The notes under the pieces: generated by a model
The model's input: only the letters and a program-made list of their open reading frames with translations
Database searches by the model: none
Told to the model about the DNA's origin: nothing
Part shown: positions 8,435-17,105 of the stretch, piece after piece
How positions within the stretch are numbered: the first letter of the stretch is position 1
Layout: every line of letters starts with the position of its first letter
Source of the DNA: an uncultured Parabacteroides sp.
GTDB taxonomy: Bacteria > Bacteroidota > Bacteroidia > Bacteroidales > Tannerellaceae
Length of the DNA stretch: 64,000 nt
Direction: 5' to 3'
NCBI GenBank assembly: GCA_900552465.1
Contig: URZO01000002.1
Coordinates: forward strand, 62,001-126,000
Program-made: the position numbers and the translations under genes

Positions 8435-8442
8435 TATATTTG
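8435..8442 (+). promoter_or_regulatory. Candidate -7 element (TATATTTG) for the sensor kinase gene
   Basis: TATATTTG matches TANNTTTG and lies 21 bases ahead of the ATG at 8464. This favours 8464 over the ATG at 8440, which would lie within the promoter. No good -33 was found. Confidence 0.45.
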
Positions 8443-8463
8443 CCTAACGTTAAAATTTCAATT

Positions 8464-10008
8464 ATGAGAATTTCATATCTTATTATCACCCTCATTATTA
8501 GTTTTTGTGCTGCCCTTCAGGCACAAAGCAAAGCGGAAGAATGGAAGCAACAAGCACAAAGTAGTCTGGAAAAAAAGGACTATACGAAAGCCCGCTATCT
8601 TTTTATCCAAGCCTATAAAGGATTGGCAAATGAAGGCAAGTATACACAAGCAGTCGAATGCGGAACACAAGCCGCCTCCCTCTATTACAGGGAAAACTAC
8701 TATCAGGAAGCATTCGACCTTTGCCGGCAGATGAGCCAGATAGTGGCAAACGAAGAGCAGGCCGGACAAAAAAAGCTCTATGACCTGCATTTCCTGATCA
8801 CAAAAGAACGCCTGCAAATGTATATCAAGCTGAGAAATGCGGCGCAAGCACAACTCCAGCTAAACACGCTGGACAACCTGGCCAGTGAATCCGGCAGCCC
8901 CGGACTGTCTGAAAACCTGCTGTACACAAAAGCGGACTATTATTATACCTTCGGGCAGAACGCCGAGGGAGACGCCGCATTCAATAAACTCATCAGCCAA
9001 TACCGGGAGAAGAAAGAATACGGAAAAGTCAGCGAATGCTATAAAAACCTGATTTCGATTGCACGCAAAAGCAACAACATCCCGCTGATGGAGCAGACAT
9101 ACGAAAAATATATGGTATGGACCGACTCGGTAAAAGCGCTTACAGCCGAAGACGAATTGGGCGCCCTGCAACAGAAATATGACAGCAGCCTGCAAACCAT
9201 ACAGGAAAAAGACGGCAAGTTAGCCAGCAAACAATATATAATTGCCGGACTTTGTACACTCGCAGCTATTCTGATTGCGGCATTGGCATTTCTGGCATTC
9301 CTGGTTTTGCGTTTCGTCATCCTCAACAGGAAACTGAAAAAGATTATCCATACGATCACCGAGCAAAGCGAACAGCAGACCGGATTTATCCAAAGCATCT
9401 CGGCCCAGATGGAACCGACACTAAATAAAATGAACGAATCCGTAGCCGGATTACAGCCAGCCGACTCCGGACAGGCAAAAGCCATACAAGCCCGTATCGA
9501 CGCCCTGAAACAGTTCGGAGTCCATATACAGGAACTTTCCGCCCTCGAAAACTCGATGCTGGAAACATACGAGGTACAATCTTTCAGCGTCAGCACTTTC
9601 TGCAAGAAGGTGATGGAAAAGGTAAAAGAAGATATACGCCCTGAGGTCGAAGTCGTAACGGATGTTCCTCAGATCGAAATAAAAACCAATGCCGAACAGT
9701 TGGAACGTATCCTGCTTCATCTCTTGAAAAACGCGGCGATCTACACGACATCCGGTAAAATCAAGCTCGAATTCAAGAAAAAAGGAGCGCATGTCTGCCA
9801 GTTCATCGTCACCGATAACGGCCCGGGCATCCCTGCCGAAAAACAGGAAAGCATCTTCAAGCCTTTCTCTGAAATCAAAGACCTGGCTGACGGTGACGGA
9901 TTAGGACTGCCACTCTGCTCCCTGATTGCCGGCAAGATGAACGGCACGCTTTCCTTAGATGCCGAATATAAAAAAGGATGCCGTTTTATTCTGGTGTTAC
10001 AGGTGTAG
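8464..10008 (+). CDS. TPR-containing membrane sensor kinase lacking the canonical phospho-acceptor His
   Basis: The 514-residue protein has a signal peptide (residues 1-20) and a periplasmic region of tetratricopeptide-like helices (about 25-245). One membrane helix follows (about 258-285), then a short linker and a C-terminal HATPase domain (about 385-512). The ATP site looks intact: N box HLLKNAAIYT, G1 DNGPGIP, G2 GDGLGLPLC. The dimerisation helix reads FIQSISAQMEPTLN, where kinases of this class normally read FLxNISHEIRTPLN, so Ala314 replaces His. No response regulator is adjacent. It may be a pseudokinase, or it may phosphorylate another residue. Its 3' end overlaps the convergent DUF169 gene by 23 bases. 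Confidence 0.85.
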   Translation: MRISYLIITLIISFCAALQAQSKAEEWKQQAQSSLEKKDYTKARYLFIQAYKGLANEGKYTQAVECGTQAASLYYRENYYQEAFDLCRQMSQIVANEEQAGQKKLYDLHFLITKERLQMYIKLRNAAQAQLQLNTLDNLASESGSPGLSENLLYTKADYYYTFGQNAEGDAAFNKLISQYREKKEYGKVSECYKNLISIARKSNNIPLMEQTYEKYMVWTDSVKALTAEDELGALQQKYDSSLQTIQEKDGKLASKQYIIAGLCTLAAILIAALAFLAFLVLRFVILNRKLKKIIHTITEQSEQQTGFIQSISAQMEPTLNKMNESVAGLQPADSGQAKAIQARIDALKQFGVHIQELSALENSMLETYEVQSFSVSTFCKKVMEKVKEDIRPEVEVVTDVPQIEIKTNAEQLERILLHLLKNAAIYTTSGKIKLEFKKKGAHVCQFIVTDNGPGIPAEKQESIFKPFSEIKDLADGDGLGLPLCSLIAGKMNGTLSLDAEYKKGCRFILVLQV

Positions 10009-10714
10009 AATTCATTCTTTCTTTTATTTTTTTCCAGGCATGCGTATCGAACAGGCAACTGCTCCTCATCGTATCATACATTTCCCGGAACCGGGACATC
10101 GGTATCATAAAACTGAGAATATCCGGCTCAAAATAGGGACGTACGGAGGGATCGAAGAAACCGATAAAGGTACGCCTGCCTCCTCTTTCATTTTCAATAA
10201 CCGCTTGTGTGACGACGGCACAGCAACCGGAACCGAACAGGGAGGTGACGGCATCCTGCGCATTGTTATCGAAAAAGGCCCAAGTCGCCAGGCCGGAAAG
10301 CATATCGGGTGTTGCTAAAAACAAAATGCCTTCCAGGTTATCGAAGCACTCCACCTTATCTAACCGGGCAAAATTCAGATATTCCGCCTTTGCCTTAGGG
10401 ACCTGTAATTCTTCAATGAACCCGGAAACCATTTCCGGTGTCTGTTTATATTTTTCCTTCAAAGAGACAAAGCCGGGTATCCGGTCAGGCATATCCGTGA
10501 AGCCGGTATAGAACTTACCTCCGCCGCAGCCGATCGTTTCCAGGCCTAAGCTTACTGCCTGTCCGCTCCTGACATCCTTCATACATTTAAAGAGGCATCC
10601 GCCGATCTTGTCAACCGGGTTTACAGGTTGCTCCGAATACCAGAAAACAATCGGCAGATCGACTTTTTCACCGAATGCCTCACGGAAGTTGCTGAGAAAT
10701 ATATGTATATCCAT
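9986..10714 (-). CDS. DUF169 family protein
   Basis: The 242-residue soluble protein contains blocks typical of the DUF169 family (COG2043): IVFWYSEQP near the N terminus, CMKDVRSGQAVSL with a Cys, a Gly/Cys-rich GCGGGKFYTGF, and LFGSGCCAVVTQ. The several conserved Cys and the archaeal/anaerobe distribution suggest a redox- or metal-related role, but the family has no proven function. It is monocistronic as far as visible. Its stop lies inside the 3' end of the convergent kinase gene. Confidence 0.8.
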   Translation of the reverse strand: MDIHIFLSNFREAFGEKVDLPIVFWYSEQPVNPVDKIGGCLFKCMKDVRSGQAVSLGLETIGCGGGKFYTGFTDMPDRIPGFVSLKEKYKQTPEMVSGFIEELQVPKAKAEYLNFARLDKVECFDNLEGILFLATPDMLSGLATWAFFDNNAQDAVTSLFGSGCCAVVTQAVIENERGGRRTFIGFFDPSVRPYFEPDILSFMIPMSRFREMYDTMRSSCLFDTHAWKKIKERMNSTPVTPE

Positions 10715-10927
10715 AATACAGATAGATTGATTAGTTTCCCCAAATATACGAAAAACAGAACAAACAGCCTAACGCATCTTTCACTTTTAAAGAAGATAGT
10801 AAGAATATGATTACAATTTATTACTTAAACACAAATTTCACTTTCAATCAGAAAGCAGACAGCTTTCCAATCCAAAAAGACTTTCTTAAAACTTACTTAC
10901 ATGTATTACATTTTGAAACACATATTC

Positions 10928-10950
10928 TATCTTTGTCAAACATTTTGACA
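10928..10950 (+). promoter_or_regulatory. gltB promoter -7 box with overlapping palindromic operator candidate
   Basis: TATCTTTG at 10928-10935 matches TANNTTTG, 51 bases ahead of the gltB ATG. It overlaps TGTCAAA-CAT-TTTGACA (10934-10950), a perfect 7-bp palindrome with a 3-base centre placed over the expected transcription start. That position would suit a repressor. No -33 TTG at 19-21 bases is visible. Confidence 0.5.
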
Positions 10951-10986
10951 GACAAAACAAGTATTACACAAACATAAGGTCAACAA

Positions 10987-13900
10987 ATGATGAAAGAAAG
11001 AAGCCATTTGAACAACAAGCAAGGATTATACGACCCTGCCAATGAACATGACGCTTGCGGCGTAGGGCTGGTCGTTAACATCCACGGTGGTAAATCGCAT
11101 GACATTATCGAGTCTGCCCTTAAGGTATTAGAGAACATGCGGCACCGCGGTGCAGAGGGTGCAGATAACAAGACCGGTGACGGTGCAGGTATTCTGCTGC
11201 AAATCCCTCACGAATTTATATTATTACAAGGTATTCCCGTACCCGAAAAGGGCAAGTACGGAACAGGACTGGTCTTCTTTCCGAAAGACGAAGCACAGCG
11301 GTCTTCGATCCTGAGTATCATGATCGAGGAAATCGAGAAGGAAGGACTTACCTTGATGCACCTCCGCAAAGTTCCCGTCAATACGGACATCCTGGGAAAA
11401 GATGCACAGGAGACGGAGCCGGACATCAAACAAGTGTTCATCACCGGATGCGACGACCAGGAGGCATTGGAACTGAAACTCTACATCATCCGCAAACGGA
11501 TCGAGAAACGGGTAGCGGATTCCGACATCCCCGGCAAGAAGGATTTCTATGTCGCATCACTCTCCACAAAAAGCATTATATATAAAGGTATGCTGGAGTC
11601 GATGCAACTGCGTCACTACTTCCCGGACCTGACCAATCATTACCTGACAAGCGGACTGGCACTGGTACACTCCCGCTTCAGTACGAATACATTCCCGACA
11701 TGGAGCCTCGCACAGCCATTCCGGTTGTTGGCACACAACGGGGAGATCAACACAATACGCGGGAATAGAGGTTGGATGGAAGCGCGGGAAAGCGTTCTTT
11801 CTTCCCCCCGCATTCCGAATATCGACGAGATACGCCCGATCATCCAGCCGGGCATGAGCGACAGTGCCTCATTGGACAATGTGCTGGAATTCTTCGTGGC
11901 CTCCGGCATGAGCCTGCCGCACGCCATGGCGATGCTGGTTCCGGAGAGCTTCAACGAGAAGAACCCGATATCGGAAGACCTGAAAGCCTTCTACGAATAC
12001 CATTCGATCCTGATGGAACCCTGGGACGGTCCCGCCGCCCTGCTCTTCAGCGACGGACGGTATGCCGGAGGAATGCTCGACCGCAACGGCCTGCGCCCCG
12101 CACGCTACCTGATTACCAAAAACGGCATGATGGTCGTGGCATCCGAAGTGGGTGTCATGGATTTCGAACCGGGAGAGATACAGGAGAAAGGACGCCTGCA
12201 ACCGGGTAAGATACTGCTGGTCGACACCGAAGAGGGCAAGATATATTATGACGGCGAACTGAAAAAGCAACTCGCCGACGCACAGCCTTACCGCGTCTGG
12301 CTGGCAAATAACCGCGTGGAACTGGACGAACTGAAGTCCGGCCGCCGCGTACCGCATACGGTTCCGGAATACGACAAGATGCTGCGCACCTTCGGCTACA
12401 GCCGCGAGGACATCGAACGGATCATCACCCCGATGTGTACGGGCAGCGCCGAACCGGTCGGCTCGATGGGAAACGACACGCCGTTAGCTGTCCTCTCCGA
12501 CCGCCCGCAGATCCTCTTCAACTACTTCCGCCAGCAGTTCGCACAGGTGACGAACCCGCCGATCGACCCGCTCCGCGAAGAGTTGGTGATGAGCCTGACG
12601 GAATATATCGGCGCCGTAGGAAGCAACATCCTGACTCCGGACGAGGCCCATTGCAAGATGGTGTGCCTCCCCCATCCGATACTGACAAACACACAATTGG
12701 ATATTCTCTGCAATATCCGCTATAAAGGCTTCAAGTCCGTCAAGCTCCCGATGCTGTTCGAAACAGCGCAGGGCAGTGAAGGGTTAAAAGCCGCCCTGGA
12801 TCAACTCTGTAAGCAGGCCGAACAGTCGGTCATCGACGGCGTGAACTACATCATCCTGAGCGACAAGAATGTGGATGCGACACATGCGCCCATTCCCTCG
12901 CTCCTGGCCGTCAGCGCCGTACACCACCACCTGATCTCCGTCCAGAAACGCGTCCAGACGGCTCTTGTCGTAGAGACCGGCGAGATGCGCGAGGTGATGC
13001 ACGCCGCCCTGCTGTTAGGCTACGGGGCAAGTGCGATCAACCCTTATATGTCGTTCGCCATCCTGAAAGACATGGTTGACCGGCAGGAGATACAGCTCAA
13101 CTACGAAATGGCCCGCAAGAACTATATCAAAGCGCTCTGCAAAGGCCTGTTCAAAGTAATCAGCAAAATGGGTATCAGCACGATCCGCAGCTATCGCGGA
13201 GCCAAACTGTTCGAAGCGATCGGCCTCTCTAACGAGTTAGTGAACACCTACTTCGGCGGGACGGCCAGCAGCGTAGGCGGTATCCGCCTGCAGGAAATCG
13301 CCGCCGACGCGATCGCCCTCCACCATCAGGCCTTCGGCGACACAGTGGACACGATACTTGAACACAAAGGTATCTACAGCTACCGCAAAGACGGCGAGAA
13401 GCACGCCTGGAACCCGGAGACGATCTCCGCCCTGCAACTCTCTACCCGCTTGGGCAGCTACAAGAAGTTTAAAGAATACACACACCTGATTGACGACAAG
13501 GAAGCCCCGATCTTCCTCCGTGACTTCCTGACTTTCCGCCGCGGCAAGTCCATCCCGCTCGACCAGGTGGAACCGGCCGGCGAAATCATGAAGCGTTTCG
13601 TCACGGGCGCCATGAGCTTCGGCTCTATCAGTAAGGAGGCGCACGAGACGATGGCAATGGCGATGAATAAGATACACGGTCGCAGCAATACCGGGGAAGG
13701 TGGTGAAGACTCCGCCCGCTTCGCCCCCCGCGAAGACGGCCTCTCACTCCGTTCCGCCATCAAGCAGGTAGCTTCGGGACGTTTTGGCGTGACAGCCGAA
13801 TACCTGGTGAATGCCGACGAAATACAGATCAAGGTCGCCCAGGGCGCCAAGCCGGGTGAAGGCGGACAGCTGCCGGGCTTCAAGGTGAACGACGTCATCG

Positions 13901-15585
13901 CAAAGACGCGCCACTCCATTCCGGGCATCTCCCTGATCTCGCCTCCTCCCCATCATGATATCTACTCGATCGAGGACCTGGCACAACTCATCTTCGACCT
14001 GAAGAACGTCAACCCGCATGCCGAGATAAGCGTCAAGCTGGTATCCGAAAGCGGTGTCGGCACGATCGCCGCCGGTGTGGCAAAGGCAAAGGCAGATCGC
14101 ATCATCATCTCCGGTGCGGAAGGCGGAACGGGGGCATCACCCATGAGTTCGATCCGCTATGCCGGACTGCCGCCCGAATTGGGACTGAGCGAGACACAGC
14201 AGACGCTTGTCATCAACAACCTCCGCGGACAGGTCCGCCTGCAAACCGACGGACAGTTGAAGACAGGCCGCGACATCGTCCTCATGGCCATGCTCGGAGC
14301 CGAAGAATACGGCTTCGCCACCTCCGCCCTGATCGTACTGGGTTGCGTCATGATGCGCAAATGCCACATGAACACCTGTCCGGTAGGCGTCGCCACGCAA
14401 AACGAGGAACTGCGCAAACGTTTCCACGGTCGTTATGAATACCTCGTGAACTTCTTCACCTTCCTCGCCGAAGAGGTCCGGGAATACCTAGCCGAAATGG
14501 GCTTCACGAAGCTCGACGACATCATCGGGCGCACAGACTTGCTTGAGAGAAAAGGGACGCAGACTCCGCAGAGCACACAGACGAACGCAGACTTTTTGTC
14601 TTCAAATAATAATCTGCGTCCGTCTGCGTCATCTGTGTCGTCTGCGTCCGGTAAATACGCACTGTTGGACTTCTCGAAACTGCTCTATATGCCGCAGCAA
14701 GCCGCCGCGAACGCGATCCGCCACACGACGGCGCAGGTACACCTGATCGACAACGTGAAGGACCGCGACATCATCCGGCACGCCATGCCAGCCATCGAGC
14801 ATCAACACGAGATCTCCCTGGATTATGCCATCGCCAACACCGACCGCTCGGTAGGCGCCATGCTCTCCGGCGAAATAGCCAAACGCTATGGAAACGCCGG
14901 ACTTCCGGAACATACGCTCAACATTAAGTTCAAAGGATCAGCCGGACAGAGCTTCGGTGCCTTCCTTGCGCACGGTGTCAACTTCCGCCTCGAAGGAGAA
15001 GCGAACGACTACTTAGGCAAAGGCTTGAGCGGGGGACGTATCAGTGTGATGCCTCCGGTCCGTTCGACTTTTATAGCCGAGAACAATACGATCGCCGGAA
15101 ACACCGGAATGTACGGGGCGACGAGCGGCGAAGTCTATATCAACGGATGCGTGGGCGAACGCTTCTGCGTGCGTAACTCCGGCGCGATTGCTGTCGTCGA
15201 AGGAGTCGGCGACCACTGTTGCGAATATATGACGGGCGGCCGCGTGGTCGTACTCGGCGAAACGGGACGCAACTTTGCTGCCGGTATGAGTGGCGGTGTG
15301 GCCTACGTCTGGAACCGGAAGGGCGACTTCGACTATTACTGTAACATGGAGATGGTCGAACTCTCGTTGATCGAAGACAGTACCACACGCAAGGAATTGC
15401 ACGAACTGATCCGCAAGCATTATCACTTCACAGGCAGCCACCTGGCAGGCAAGATGCTGGATAACTGGGATAAATATGTCGATGAATTCATCCAGGTCGT
15501 CCCGATCGAATACAAGAAAGTATTGCAGGAGGAACAGATGAAGAAGCTGCAACAGAAGATCGAAGAGATGCAGCGCGATTATTGA
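10987..15585 (+). CDS. gltB: Glutamate synthase large subunit
   Basis: This 1,532-residue protein moves the amide nitrogen of glutamine to 2-oxoglutarate. Domains in order are: type II glutamine amidotransferase (about 24-430, catalytic Cys24 in HDACGVG after a short propeptide), central domain (about 470-760), FMN-binding synthase domain (about 815-1180) and the GXGXG beta-helix (about 1270-1460). The [3Fe-4S] cysteines are CVMMRKCHMNTC. Between RTDLLERK and KYALLDFSKLL there are about 31 extra, low-complexity residues (about 1190-1220) encoded by an imperfect palindrome, described separately. It is the first gene of an operon with gltD and asnB. The start could also be the next ATG at 10990. 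Confidence 0.97.
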   Translation: MMKERSHLNNKQGLYDPANEHDACGVGLVVNIHGGKSHDIIESALKVLENMRHRGAEGADNKTGDGAGILLQIPHEFILLQGIPVPEKGKYGTGLVFFPKDEAQRSSILSIMIEEIEKEGLTLMHLRKVPVNTDILGKDAQETEPDIKQVFITGCDDQEALELKLYIIRKRIEKRVADSDIPGKKDFYVASLSTKSIIYKGMLESMQLRHYFPDLTNHYLTSGLALVHSRFSTNTFPTWSLAQPFRLLAHNGEINTIRGNRGWMEARESVLSSPRIPNIDEIRPIIQPGMSDSASLDNVLEFFVASGMSLPHAMAMLVPESFNEKNPISEDLKAFYEYHSILMEPWDGPAALLFSDGRYAGGMLDRNGLRPARYLITKNGMMVVASEVGVMDFEPGEIQEKGRLQPGKILLVDTEEGKIYYDGELKKQLADAQPYRVWLANNRVELDELKSGRRVPHTVPEYDKMLRTFGYSREDIERIITPMCTGSAEPVGSMGNDTPLAVLSDRPQILFNYFRQQFAQVTNPPIDPLREELVMSLTEYIGAVGSNILTPDEAHCKMVCLPHPILTNTQLDILCNIRYKGFKSVKLPMLFETAQGSEGLKAALDQLCKQAEQSVIDGVNYIILSDKNVDATHAPIPSLLAVSAVHHHLISVQKRVQTALVVETGEMREVMHAALLLGYGASAINPYMSFAILKDMVDRQEIQLNYEMARKNYIKALCKGLFKVISKMGISTIRSYRGAKLFEAIGLSNELVNTYFGGTASSVGGIRLQEIAADAIALHHQAFGDTVDTILEHKGIYSYRKDGEKHAWNPETISALQLSTRLGSYKKFKEYTHLIDDKEAPIFLRDFLTFRRGKSIPLDQVEPAGEIMKRFVTGAMSFGSISKEAHETMAMAMNKIHGRSNTGEGGEDSARFAPREDGLSLRSAIKQVASGRFGVTAEYLVNADEIQIKVAQGAKPGEGGQLPGFKVNDVIAKTRHSIPGISLISPPPHHDIYSIEDLAQLIFDLKNVNPHAEISVKLVSESGVGTIAAGVAKAKADRIIISGAEGGTGASPMSSIRYAGLPPELGLSETQQTLVINNLRGQVRLQTDGQLKTGRDIVLMAMLGAEEYGFATSALIVLGCVMMRKCHMNTCPVGVATQNEELRKRFHGRYEYLVNFFTFLAEEVREYLAEMGFTKLDDIIGRTDLLERKGTQTPQSTQTNADFLSSNNNLRPSASSVSSASGKYALLDFSKLLYMPQQAAANAIRHTTAQVHLIDNVKDRDIIRHAMPAIEHQHEISLDYAIANTDRSVGAMLSGEIAKRYGNAGLPEHTLNIKFKGSAGQSFGAFLAHGVNFRLEGEANDYLGKGLSGGRISVMPPVRSTFIAENNTIAGNTGMYGATSGEVYINGCVGERFCVRNSGAIAVVEGVGDHCCEYMTGGRVVVLGETGRNFAAGMSGGVAYVWNRKGDFDYYCNMEMVELSLIEDSTTRKELHELIRKHYHFTGSHLAGKMLDNWDKYVDEFIQVVPIEYKKVLQEEQMKKLQQKIEEMQRDY
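14555..14649. repeat. In-frame palindromic repeat inserted in gltB
   Basis: The segment has two arms of about 39 bases (14555-14593 and 14611-14649) that are complementary at 31 of 39 positions around a 17-base AT-rich loop. Each arm is itself made of four near-copies of a 9-10-base unit (GACGCAGAC / GTCTGCGTC). Read in the gltB frame it gives TQT-PQS-TQT-NAD and RPS-ASS-VSS-ASG, so frame is kept and no stop arises. This looks like a dispersed palindromic element that landed in an interdomain linker. Confidence 0.75.
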
Positions 15586-15644
15586 CATGCAATGAAAAGG
15601 GGGATAAATATAGATAAGATAATTCATATAAAAAGACAACAACA

Positions 15645-17072
15645 ATGGGAAATCCAAAAGCATTCCTCACCATACACCGGCAAGAAGCCGGCTATCGTCC
15701 CGTTCACGAACGCATCGATGATTATAGCGAAGTAGAACAAACGCTGAACAGCAGCGACCGCCGCACACAGGCCTCGCGCTGCATGGATTGCGGCGTACCT
15801 TTCTGCCACTGGGCCTGCCCGTTAGGCAACAAGCAGCCGGAGTGGCAAGACCTGCTGTACAGGGGAAAATGGCGCGAAGCCTACCGCGTGCTCGAACAGA
15901 CGTGCGACTTCCCCGAGTTTACCGGACGCATCTGCCCCGCCCTTTGCGAGAAAAGCTGCGTGCTGAAACTCTCCTGCGACGAGCCTGTCACGATCCGCGA
16001 GAACGAAGCCGCTATCGTGGAAGTAGCTTTCCGCGAAGGATTCATCCGCCCCGCACAGCCCGTCCGCAACGGCAAGCGGGTGGCCGTGATCGGCAGTGGC
16101 CCTGCCGGACTGGCGGCTGCCAACCAGTTGAACCGCCGTGGCTACGAAGTGACGGTCTTCGAGAAATACGAGCTGCCGGGCGGCCTGCTCCGCTTCGGTA
16201 TTCCGAACTTCAAATTAGGGAAGAATATCATTGACCGCCGCATCCGCCTGATGGAAGAGGAAGGGGTCGTCTTCAAAGTCAATACGCTGGTCGGCAGTGA
16301 AGTGTCGGCCAAAGAGATAGCCGCGACGTTCGATGCCGTCTGCGTCGCCATCGGAGCCGAAGTGCCCCGTGACCTGCCGATCGAAGGACGTAACCTGAAG
16401 GGCGTTCATTTCGCCCTCGAACTGTTGGCGCAGCAGAACCGCCTGTTAGAAGGCATCGCGATCCCGCCGAAGAGCGTCATCAATTGCAAAGGCAAGAAAA
16501 TCCTCGTGATCGGAGGCGGCGACACGGGTAGTGACTGTGTCGGGACAGCCAACCGTCACGGTGCGGCCAGTGTAACACAGATCGAAATCATGCCCCAACC
16601 GCCCGTCGGACACAATCCGGCGACGCCCTGGCCCCTATATCCGCAGGTGCTAAAGACAAGCAGCAGCCACGAAGAGGGTTGCACGCGTCGTTGGAACCTC
16701 GCCTCCGTCCGCTTCATTGGCGACAAGAACATCCTGAAAGGTGTGGAGGTGGAAGAGGTGGAATGGCTGCCGGCCAAGGACGGTGGCCGCCCGGAAATGC
16801 ACAAGACCGGCCGTACAGAGGTAATCGAAGCCGACCTGGTCTTCCTCGCCATGGGCTTCGTCCACCCCGAACAGGAAGGGCTTGTGAAGGAACTCTCCCT
16901 CGCCGTCGACAGCCGCAAGAACATCGCCGTCGACCCCGTAACGAATCAGGTTTCCGGTACGAACATCTTCGCCTGTGGCGACGCCATCAGCGGCGCCAGC
17001 CTCGTCGTCCGCGCCATGGCCTCCGGCCGTCAAGCCGCAAAAGCAATCGACACCTATTTAAGAGACAAATAA
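15645..17072 (+). CDS. gltD: Glutamate synthase small subunit (NAD(P)H-dependent)
   Basis: The 475-residue protein supplies electrons to GltB. It has N-terminal cysteine clusters for two [4Fe-4S] centres (CMDCGVPFCHWACPLGN and CPALCEKSC), an FAD-binding GSGPAGLAAA near residue 150 and an NAD(P)H-binding GGGDTGSDC near residue 287. Length is normal for the family. It starts 59 bases after gltB on the same strand and is followed by asnB. Confidence 0.97.
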   Translation: MGNPKAFLTIHRQEAGYRPVHERIDDYSEVEQTLNSSDRRTQASRCMDCGVPFCHWACPLGNKQPEWQDLLYRGKWREAYRVLEQTCDFPEFTGRICPALCEKSCVLKLSCDEPVTIRENEAAIVEVAFREGFIRPAQPVRNGKRVAVIGSGPAGLAAANQLNRRGYEVTVFEKYELPGGLLRFGIPNFKLGKNIIDRRIRLMEEEGVVFKVNTLVGSEVSAKEIAATFDAVCVAIGAEVPRDLPIEGRNLKGVHFALELLAQQNRLLEGIAIPPKSVINCKGKKILVIGGGDTGSDCVGTANRHGAASVTQIEIMPQPPVGHNPATPWPLYPQVLKTSSSHEEGCTRRWNLASVRFIGDKNILKGVEVEEVEWLPAKDGGRPEMHKTGRTEVIEADLVFLAMGFVHPEQEGLVKELSLAVDSRKNIAVDPVTNQVSGTNIFACGDAISGASLVVRAMASGRQAAKAIDTYLRDK

Positions 17073-17102
17073 TTTTCAATTTTCAATTATCAATTTTCAA
17101 TT
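17073..17102. repeat. Short direct repeat of TTTTCAATT units in the gltD-asnB spacer
   Basis: The 33-base spacer between gltD and asnB consists almost entirely of three TTTTCAATT-type units. Such AT-rich units are common in Bacteroidales spacers. It lies directly before the asnB ATG and contains no recognisable ribosome-binding site. Confidence 0.55.
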
Positions 17103-17105
17103 ACC

